A DNA stretch of 64,000 bases from an uncultured Schlesneria sp. (GTDB lineage: Bacteria; Planctomycetota; Planctomycetia; Planctomycetales; Planctomycetaceae), in NCBI GenBank assembly GCA_903834925.1, contig CAILLA010000136.1:1-64000 (forward strand). The letters run 5' to 3'. The notes under the pieces are model-generated. The model had not been told where the DNA came from. It made no database searches and was given only the letters and a program-made list of their open reading frames with translations. A program made the position numbers and the translations under genes. Shown here piece by piece: positions 55,238-63,100 of this stretch (position 1 is its first letter; every line of letters begins with the position of its first letter).

Positions 55238-56100
55238 CCTCGGAAGTAAGGTCAAAGTTCCTGCCAGCATCGTCGACTTCTGTTCGAGAGACTGTGTTCG
55301 CGCCGTCGTCAAGGTCCTTATGGCAGATGCTGACCTCCCGGCTGATCCGGTCCAGTGGACGTTTGCCCGACTTCCTTTGCCTGGGTTCCCAGAAATCAGG
55401 AACGTCCACCCTTCACGAACTGCTTTCCGGACACCCGGACGTTTATCTTCCCGCACGTAAGGAGCTTCAGTATTTTACGCTTCAAAGCAATCGGGACACC
55501 CACTGGTATTCCGCTCATTTCCGGATGGCCAAGTCGAACCAGTCTTGTGGAGAAATTACTCCGTATTACCTTTTCCATCCTGCGGCACCACAGCGGATTC
55601 ACAAACTTTTACCGAATGTGAAACTGATTGTCCTGCTCCGCGATCCGGTCGAGCGCGCACTCTCGGGTTACTTTCACTCCGTCCGTCACGGCTTCGAGTC
55701 CTTGGTAATCGAAGACGCGTTCGATCATGAGATCGAGCGGTTGGCCGGGTCCGCAGAGATACTCTTCCATCCCGGTGGACGTCATGAATCTCATCAGCAC
55801 CATAGCTATCTCAGCCGCAGTCGCTATGAACTTCAGATCGGGGAGTATTATCAGTTTTTCGATCGGTCACAGATGCTGCTGATCCGAAGCGAAGACTTTT
55901 TCCAGGATACCAAATCGGTTTGGAATCGGATTCTAGACTTCCTTGGGCTCCCGTCGTGCCCCCTGCCGCGCAACGTTCCGTGCGCCAATCATGGAGCGGG
56001 AGAGCTTGCTTCGGTCGACCCCGGCTTGCGCCAGCGACTAAGATCAACACTTGATGCCACGTATCGGACTCTGATGAGCGACCATGGAATCCAGTGGTGA
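55234..56100 (+). CDS. Sulfotransferase domain protein
   Basis: 288 residues from ATG 55234; the track start at 55048 lies in the methyltransferase gene in another frame. The 5'-phosphosulfate loop is LGSQKSGTSTLHELLSGHP (residues 50-68), ELQYFTL follows, and the 3'-phosphate site is LLRDPVERALSGYFHSVR. The overall pattern is like heparan N-/O-sulfotransferases and planctomycete Sulfotransfer_1 proteins that use PAPS. It presumably sulfates the glycan exported by the flippase. The ATG is coupled to the methyltransferase stop, and the next gene overlaps its end by 17 bases. No signal peptide, so it acts in the cytoplasm. Confidence 0.86.
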   Translation: MTSEVRSKFLPASSTSVRETVFAPSSRSLWQMLTSRLIRSSGRLPDFLCLGSQKSGTSTLHELLSGHPDVYLPARKELQYFTLQSNRDTHWYSAHFRMAKSNQSCGEITPYYLFHPAAPQRIHKLLPNVKLIVLLRDPVERALSGYFHSVRHGFESLVIEDAFDHEIERLAGSAEILFHPGGRHESHQHHSYLSRSRYELQIGEYYQFFDRSQMLLIRSEDFFQDTKSVWNRILDFLGLPSCPLPRNVPCANHGAGELASVDPGLRQRLRSTLDATYRTLMSDHGIQW

Positions 56101-57868
56101 AGCAGGTATGAATGATTGTTCCGGGATTGCACGTACGCCAGAGCCGACGCGGCAATCTCATCCTCCGGCGCTGATTGTGGCGGGCATGCATCGTTCCGGA
56201 ACGTCCCTGACTGCCGGAATTCTCGCACGACTCGGTCTCGATCTGGGACAACAGCTGATTCCGGCCGATCTTACGAATCCCCGTGGATTTTATGAAGATG
56301 CAAAGATAGTGACATTTCATCAACGAGCGTTTCGGCGATTGCTTCCACGGAACGCATCGGGCCACATTGACTGGGGATGGAGTGAAAATCACGCGATAAA
56401 TATGACGAGCCTCGAGCAGTTTCGACAGGAGGCCCGGCAACTTGTCGCGGAAAGACAATCGCAGGGCGTGGCCTGGGGTTTTAAAGATCCGCGAACAACA
56501 TTGTTGCTCGACTTCTGGGACTCCTGCATTGAGGATGCCCGTTTTGTCATGGTTTACAGGGCACCCTGGCTGGTGGCCGATTCGATGCAGAGACTCCAGG
56601 CCGAAGTTTTCCTCAACAATCCAGCTTACGCTTATCACATCTGGCGAGAGTACAATGAGCGTCTTCTGAATTTTTTTCTGCGCAATCGAGACCGCTGCGT
56701 GTTGATCAATGTGGACGCCTTGTGCTCTCAGTTGCCTCGGTTCCAAAAATTGATCACGGACAGGCTGGGTTTGGATCTCACCGACGTTGATCTGTCCGGG
56801 GCGGTTGACGAAAGCCTATTGTTCAGAACCCGGGATGATGACCCTCGGGCCTCCCTGGCGGCCTTGGCGTTTCCAGAGTGCCAGTCCCTTCTGGAGAAAC
56901 TTGAGCAAGTCTCCGATCTCACGGAAAAACAATCCGCTCCGAAGCAATTTCCCGCTACCGTTCCTGGCGATCGTGCCGTCAAGCCATCCAATGTAGAGGT
57001 TTCGATTGTCATTCCGACTTATAACGACGCCATTTATCTGATCGAATCTTTGTCGAGCGTGGAGAAATGTCGGATTTGTGATGCCGAGGTGATTATCGTC
57101 GACGATGGAACCGAAGACGAAGAGAGCCTGAGAATTCTCCATGCGCTGAGCAACCGCGGGTATCACATTATCGTTCAGGAGAACCGAGGGCTTTCGGCAG
57201 CGCGCAATACGGGTATTGCAAACTCGCGTGGTCGTTTCGTCATTCCTCTCGATGCCGATAACCGGCTCTGCCCGGGGTTCGTTGAGGCGGCGCTGGGGGC
57301 GTTTGTCGCCCGGCCGGATCTTGGCGTCGTCTACACCGATCGGCAGCTCTTCGGTAAGTTGACTGGCGTGGTCCATGTCCCGGAGTTTAATCTTCAACGG
57401 TTGCTTTTCGGGAATTATATCGACGCTTGCGCCGTGTTTCGTCGTGAACTCTGGAACGACCTTCATGGTTATGATGAACGACTTCTTTGCTGGGAAGATT
57501 GGGAGTTTTGGATCAGAGCCGGGGTCCAGGGTTGGACCTTCCAGCATCTCGACCGTATCGGCTTTGAATACCGAGTACGCACGGGTTCACTCAACGATCG
57601 ATACCCCACCTTGGTGGCACGTCAAAAGCTGAGACGACACATTCTGTTGAATCATCGTCAGACCCTGTTCGATGGCATACCCGGTCGCGTTGGGGTTGTC
57701 AGCAGCAGAGTTGAGCGAGCGTTGCCCGGCTCCTGGAAGGCACGCTGGAAGGCGACGACTACAAATATCTACTGGCTCCTCTTTTGGGAGGCTCATGGCC
57801 CTGGCGGAGTGCTCACTTGGCCGTGGGTCAAATATCTGTGGACCAATTGGGTTCGGAGACTGGTATGA
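56084..57868 (+). CDS. Sulfotransferase-GT2 glycosyltransferase fusion
   Basis: 594 residues: two enzymes in one chain. The N-terminal part has a phosphosulfate loop (LIVAGMHRSGTSLTAGILARL, residues 31-51) and continues to about 290 with WGFKDPRTTLLLDFW and FVMVYRAPWLVADSMQ, as in planctomycete sulfotransferase-family proteins. From about residue 305 comes a GT2 domain (VSIVIPTYNDAIYLIES, DDGTEDEESL, QENRGLSAARNTGI, PLDADN as the DxD-type site, CWEDWEFWIRAG). So sulfation and sugar transfer may act on the same intermediate. The start is ambiguous: ATG 56084 overlaps the upstream gene by 17 bases, while ATG 56108 is a close alternative. The C-terminal end overlaps a truncated GT2 (ATGA). Confidence 0.87.
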   Translation: MESSGEAGMNDCSGIARTPEPTRQSHPPALIVAGMHRSGTSLTAGILARLGLDLGQQLIPADLTNPRGFYEDAKIVTFHQRAFRRLLPRNASGHIDWGWSENHAINMTSLEQFRQEARQLVAERQSQGVAWGFKDPRTTLLLDFWDSCIEDARFVMVYRAPWLVADSMQRLQAEVFLNNPAYAYHIWREYNERLLNFFLRNRDRCVLINVDALCSQLPRFQKLITDRLGLDLTDVDLSGAVDESLLFRTRDDDPRASLAALAFPECQSLLEKLEQVSDLTEKQSAPKQFPATVPGDRAVKPSNVEVSIVIPTYNDAIYLIESLSSVEKCRICDAEVIIVDDGTEDEESLRILHALSNRGYHIIVQENRGLSAARNTGIANSRGRFVIPLDADNRLCPGFVEAALGAFVARPDLGVVYTDRQLFGKLTGVVHVPEFNLQRLLFGNYIDACAVFRRELWNDLHGYDERLLCWEDWEFWIRAGVQGWTFQHLDRIGFEYRVRTGSLNDRYPTLVARQKLRRHILLNHRQTLFDGIPGRVGVVSSRVERALPGSWKARWKATTTNIYWLLFWEAHGPGGVLTWPWVKYLWTNWVRRLV

Positions 57869-57957
57869 CAAACGACCTCCAGCTCGGTGAGGCCCGAAAT
57901 GTTAGTTTGGCCGTGATCATTCCCAGCGAACGGTGTGGTTCAGACACGCGCGCGTGA
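57865..57957 (+). pseudogene. Second truncated GT2 glycosyltransferase (5' end only)
   Basis: ATG at 57865 overlaps the stop of the fusion gene (ATGA) and gives a 30-residue frame in which EARNVSLAVIIPSERCG reads like the first strand of a GT2 enzyme (VSLAVIIPS-N), then stops. As at 52386, the rest of the gene is absent. The two fragments bracket the locus, suggesting that a longer glycan cluster has been trimmed at both ends. The sequence after the stop is not GT-like. Confidence 0.6.
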
Positions 57958-58267
57958 CCAGCCTCCGCATGGATTGCTCCAATGCTTCCAGGTCGTTGAT
58001 TCCGATAATCTCACTGGATCCGAAATGGACTAATATCGAATCTGAAATCAACGGCCATTCAGGGTCTGAACAACGTCCGAATTCGGCAAGGCACTCAAGT
58101 TGACAATAATGTTTCCCTGCCGGATTCTTGCGAATATCGTCGCCATCGCGGACATTTGCTATTCTGTCCAGTTCTCTACGTTCTACGTTTTGCCGTGGTG
58201 TTGCGGCGGCAGCGCAGTTTGATGGCGTTCTTCTTGTGGCAATTGGAACTTTTGGCGGAATTTTCAA
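57958..58267. promoter_or_regulatory. Region upstream of aspartate kinase
   Basis: About 310 bases between the GT2 fragment and lysC. The plus strand carries a direct repeat CTACGTT near 58176-58189. On the minus strand the C-terminal 80 codons of the ORF 57917-58846 (ISDSILVHFGSSEIIGIND) look protein-like, but the frame continues antisense through lysC and lacks a credible start, so at most it is a remnant. No lysine riboswitch could be recognised. Confidence 0.3.
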
Positions 58268-60055
58268 GTGGCATTGATTGTACAGAAGTTTGGTGGTTCG
58301 AGCGTCGCGGATGCTCAACGGATTATGTCGGCAGCAAAACGAGCCGTGAACGCAAAACGGGCTGGTAATCAGGTCGTGATGGTGATCAGCGCTCGCGGAG
58401 ATAAAACTGATGAACTGATTGATCTTGCCAAGCAGATTAGTGAAGTCCCCCCTCCTCGCGAAATGGATATGTTGCTGGCCACCGGCGAACAGGAGTCGGT
58501 AGCGCTCGTCGCCATGGCAGTGCAGGCGCTCGGAGAGCCGGCGATTAGCCTGACTGGTTATCAGATCGGAATCCTGACGGATTCGACGTATACTAAGGCC
58601 CGGATTCGTGAAATCAAAACCGACCGGATGCGACAGGCTTTGAGTGAAGGCAAAATCGTTGTTGCCGCAGGTTTTCAAGGGATCGACGACGATTTCAATA
58701 TCACGACCCTCGGACGCGGGGGTAGCGACACGACCGCAACCGCGCTGGCGGCGGTACTGGAAGCGGATGTATGCGAGATCTACACCGATGTTGAAGGGAT
58801 TTTCACAACTGATCCGCGACTGATCAAGAACGCCCGCAAGTTGCATCAGATCGCGTATGACGAGATGCTCGAGCTAACCAGTCTTGGTGGTGGGAAAATG
58901 CACTCCCGCTCGATTGAATTCGCAAAAAAATACCGCGTGCTACTGCAAGTCCGTCCCGCCTATACGGACGGAGAAGGGACGTTGATCGCACCGCTACTGG
59001 ATGATGAAGTCCCGATGGTAACGGGTGTCGCGATGGTGAAAAGCGAAGCGATCGTCAATCTTCGAAACCTCCCCGATCGTCCGGGCGTTCTGGCCGCATT
59101 ATTTTCGAAAATGGCCGAACGAAAAATTCCAATCGACATGGTGATCCAGGACGTTGCGGAAGAAGGGATCGCCGAAGTGACGTTTACCGTTCCTCAGGAC
59201 GATCTGGCTGACGCGTTAACCGCTGCCGAACAAGCCGTACGAGCCTTGGGATCGGGTGAAGTTCGACATGGGACCAATGTGGCCAAAGTTTCCGTTGTTG
59301 GTGCTGGCATGCGAAAGCATACCGGTGTGGCGGCCCAAATGTTCAAGTCGCTATCCGATTCGGGTGTCAATATTCAGATGATTACGACCAGCGAAATTAA
59401 GATTTCCGTGCTGGTCAATCGTGACCAGCGCGAACTGGCGTTGCGAGCGGTTCACGAAGGTTTTGCCTTGGATCAGGAAAAGTCTGTACCTCCCGCAATC
59501 GGCTTCTCACAAATCGAACGGACCAAGCCAAAGGTTTCTCGTGACGAACTGGAGCGAGATGTCGTTTCACGGCTGGGAAGCATGGAAGACATCGTCGTCA
59601 GCGAAGTTCAGCTCGATACGAATCAATCACGAATTACCGTTAGAAACATCGCCGACGAACCGGGCGTAGCGGCAGCCGTATTCGCCGCAGTCGCCGAAGG
59701 TGGCGTGATGGTCGACTTGATCGTTCAGAATATCGGCCACGGACATCAGGCCGATATCTCGTTCACGGTACCGCGAGATGACCTGGAACGATGTCTGCTT
59801 TTGCTTCGCGAATTGGTCGAGCGCTGGCCTGGCACAGGGATCAGTTTTGAAAAAGAAATCGCGATGTTGTCTGTGATGGGCATCGGCCTTCGAAGCCATA
59901 CCGGAGTGGGCGAAAAGATGTTTAAAGCACTCGCCAACGCGGTCGTTAACGTGCAGATGGTGAATACGAGCGAAATCCGGATCAGCGCCGTTGTTGCTCC
60001 AAAGGATGCGACCAAAGCTCATCATGCACTTCTCGCGACGTTTGGTTTGGAATAG
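58268..60055 (+). CDS. lysC: Aspartate kinase with four ACT domains
   Basis: 595 residues starting with GTG at 58268, with GGCGGA about nine bases upstream. It phosphorylates aspartate, the first step to lysine, threonine and methionine. The kinase domain (about 1-250) has KFGGSSVAD, GRGGSDTTATAL and the YTDVEGIFTTDPR segment. Then four ACT repeats: VNLRNLPDRPGVLAALF, VSVVGAGMRKHTGVAAQMF with NIQMITTSEIKISVLV, ITVRNIADEPGVAAAVF, and LSVMGIGLRSHTGVGEKMF with NVQMVNTSEIRISAVV. The last two duplicate the first two. Standard enzymes have two ACT domains (about 400-450 residues); the four-ACT form is known in cyanobacteria and planctomycetes. Feedback control by an amino acid, probably lysine or threonine, is expected. 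Confidence 0.95.
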   Translation: MALIVQKFGGSSVADAQRIMSAAKRAVNAKRAGNQVVMVISARGDKTDELIDLAKQISEVPPPREMDMLLATGEQESVALVAMAVQALGEPAISLTGYQIGILTDSTYTKARIREIKTDRMRQALSEGKIVVAAGFQGIDDDFNITTLGRGGSDTTATALAAVLEADVCEIYTDVEGIFTTDPRLIKNARKLHQIAYDEMLELTSLGGGKMHSRSIEFAKKYRVLLQVRPAYTDGEGTLIAPLLDDEVPMVTGVAMVKSEAIVNLRNLPDRPGVLAALFSKMAERKIPIDMVIQDVAEEGIAEVTFTVPQDDLADALTAAEQAVRALGSGEVRHGTNVAKVSVVGAGMRKHTGVAAQMFKSLSDSGVNIQMITTSEIKISVLVNRDQRELALRAVHEGFALDQEKSVPPAIGFSQIERTKPKVSRDELERDVVSRLGSMEDIVVSEVQLDTNQSRITVRNIADEPGVAAAVFAAVAEGGVMVDLIVQNIGHGHQADISFTVPRDDLERCLLLLRELVERWPGTGISFEKEIAMLSVMGIGLRSHTGVGEKMFKALANAVVNVQMVNTSEIRISAVVAPKDATKAHHALLATFGLE

Positions 60056-60166
60056 TAAAACGGCTTTTGGGAAAGTTGACGTCGGACGTATTGGCAAAGT
60101 TCCACTGATTCATGGAGCGGCAGCTCCTGGAAAACCGCTTGCAGCGGCTCTCAAGGAATTACTTGA

Positions 60167-63100
60167 ATGTTTCGGGCATTGATCTGTCTGTTTTGCGCTG
60201 TCGTGGTTGCGGGAAATCTGGTTTCAGCTCAGGAAACGGCAAAGCCGAAACCGCTGAAAGCACTTTTGATTACGGGTGGATGCTGTCACGATTATGGGAA
60301 GCAGAAAGATGTGCTGAAACGCGGGATCGAAGCGCGTGCGATGGTCGAAGTGACGCAGGTCCATACCAGGGATTCGAGTGTCAAAGCCCGGTTTGACATC
60401 TATGACAATCCTGACTGGGCCAAAGGCTACGACGTGATTCTGCACGATGAATGTACTGCCGACGTCGTGGAGGTTCCGTACGTCGAAAACATACTGAACG
60501 CGCATAAGAATGGGATACCCGCAGTCAATCTGCACTGTGCGATGCACAGTTATCGGTTGCCGGGACGAGACGATTGGTTTCAATTTGTCGGGATTCAGTC
60601 ATCGGCTCACGGCCCGCAGGAACCGATCGATGTCACCTTCATTGATCGCAACCATCCTGTGACCAAGCCGCTGGGAAACTGGACCACGATCAGAGAAGAG
60701 CTTTACAACAACGTTAAACTGTTTCCTACCGCCAGGCCGCTAGCTCGCGGTCGGCAGGACGTGGGTAATCGAGTCGATGACTTTGTCGTGGCCTGGACCA
60801 ATGAGTTTGGAAAAGGAAAGGTCTTCAGCACAACACTCGGTCATAACACTGAGACGGTCTCCGACCCCCGATACCTGGACATGGTAACGCGAGGATTGTT
60901 ATGGGCCTGTGACAAGCTCAACCCGGAATACCTTCAACCGTTCGCTGTCGCCAAGAAGGAAATCGTTCCGGTGAATATCGCCCGAGGCAAAAAGGCTTCA
61001 GCCTCGGCGTCGCAGGATGGTCATCCACCTGAACACGCACTCGATTCGAATCCCGATACACGCTGGTGTTCACCCGACAATAACCCGGGGCAATGGTGGC
61101 AAGTCGACCTGGGTCAACCTGAAGAATTGACGGGATGTCGAATTGTCTGGGAGCAGGACGGCGTCAATTATCGGTACAAAATCGAAGGATCACCGGACGG
61201 TCAAAAGTGGCAAATGCTGTCAGACCAGACCAAAACCGATGATCGCGAGCAGGATCGGCGACTGAAGTTCGCAGCGATGCAAATTCAATATGTCAGGCTG
61301 ACCACCACGCAATTGACCCCTGGCTGTTGGGGGAGTTTCTTCGAGTTTGAAGTTCATGGAACGAAAACCGAAGAACGAATTTCACAAAGTGATTCGTCGC
61401 TACGTCCGCGAAATGTGAAGGGATTGTCGGGCGTAAAGGTCCCGGCTGGGTTTGAAGCAACTCTATTTGCCGCTCCTCCTGACGTCAGCTATCCAACCTG
61501 TGTCGCCACGACGCCAGATGGAACTGTCTACGTCGGAGTCGATGAAAACGGTTCGATTGATAACAAGGCCAACCGAGGCCGAATTGTCCGATGTCGAGAC
61601 CTTGACGGAGACGGAAAAGCGGATGAATTCAAAACCATCGCCAGCTTGGATAGTCCGCGAGGGATTGTCGTAGTCTCAGAGCCGTTGACCCGCGGCCATA
61701 TTCAACAGTCATCTCGAAAAACATCGCTGATTGTTTTGCACCCGCCAACGTTGACGGCGTTCCACGACGATGACGGTGATGGTGTTTCGGATCGATCAGA
61801 AATTCTTGTCAAAGGGATCGGATTCGACTTGAAAACACGTGGGGCGGATCACACGACCAACGGAATTCAAATCGGAATCGATGGCTGGATCTATGTTGCA
61901 GTGGGGGACTACGGTTTTGTAAACGCCATTGGCACCGATGGTCATTCGGCCCAACTTCGCGGTGGGGGAATCGCACGCGTTCGACCGGATGGAACAGAAC
62001 TGGAAGTTGTTTCCCGCGGACAGCGCAATATCTACGACGTCGGGATCAGCCCGATGATGGATCTCTTTACACGAGACAACACGAATGACGGCGGTGGTTG
62101 GAACGTCCGCTTGAGTCACGTTCCACAGGATGCTCAGATGGGCTATCCGTCGCTGTTTATCAATTTTTCTGACGAGATCGTCCAACCGTTGGCCGATTAC
62201 GGAGGTGGTTCACCATGTGGCACATTGTATGTCAACGAGCCAACTCTTCCCGGTGAAATTGGACATCAACTGCTGACGTGTGACTGGGGACGTAGCATCG
62301 TTTACCGGCATCCTCTCGCCTCAAATGGCGCGGGATTCATTGCCGAACAGGAACCGTTTATCGAGATTCCTCGCCCGACGGACATTGATGTCGATGCCAG
62401 CGGAAATCTTTATCTCACCAGTTGGAAGGATGGCGGGTTTACTTATAGCGGCCCGAATGTCGGGTACGTGATTAAAGTGAAGCCCCCAGCATCGGGTGTC
62501 GAACCATTTCCTGGGATCTCTGGCACAGTGGTTTCGACATTGATCAGTGGGAAACCGGTGAAATTACTCCCCACTGACAGAGAACTCGTTCAGCACCTGA
62601 ATTCGCCCAGTCATACAATTCGGCTAAACATTCAGCGAGAAATTCTGAGCCGTGGTGATCGGCATGAATTGGCGAAAGGATTGTTAAAGCTCGCGGCGTC
62701 GAATGATGCCAGCCTTGCCGTTCGTGTAGCAGCGATTTTCACATTGAAGCAGTTGCAAGGTCAGAGGTCCCACGCCGTTCTACTCGAATTGTCACAGGAT
62801 GCTACGATTCGAGAATACGCTTTGAAAGCCATTGCAGATCGAAAAACTCAACTGGGGGCAACATCGATTGCAGCCTTTGGCAATGCATTAAAAGATCAGA
62901 ATCCAAGAGTGCGTCTAGCGGCGGCTCGTGCCATCGGACGATTCGCAAACGTGAACACCGTCGATTCGATTTCGCTTCGTCAGTCGGCTAAGGAGCTTGT
63001 TCCGCTGGCGTCAGATCGAGACCCGCTCGTTGCTCACATCGCGGTACACAGCCTGGTTCAACTGAATGCGGTTGAAGCCTGTCTGGAAACGCTCAACGAT

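Noticed and set aside
55811-56746. 311-residue minus-strand ORF opposite the sulfotransferase and fusion genes
   Set aside because: Antisense shadow; both sense frames carry PAPS-binding motifs.
57917-58846. 309-residue minus-strand ORF through the start of lysC
   Set aside because: It overlaps the well-supported aspartate kinase; only its last 80 codons, outside lysC, are noted as a possible remnant.
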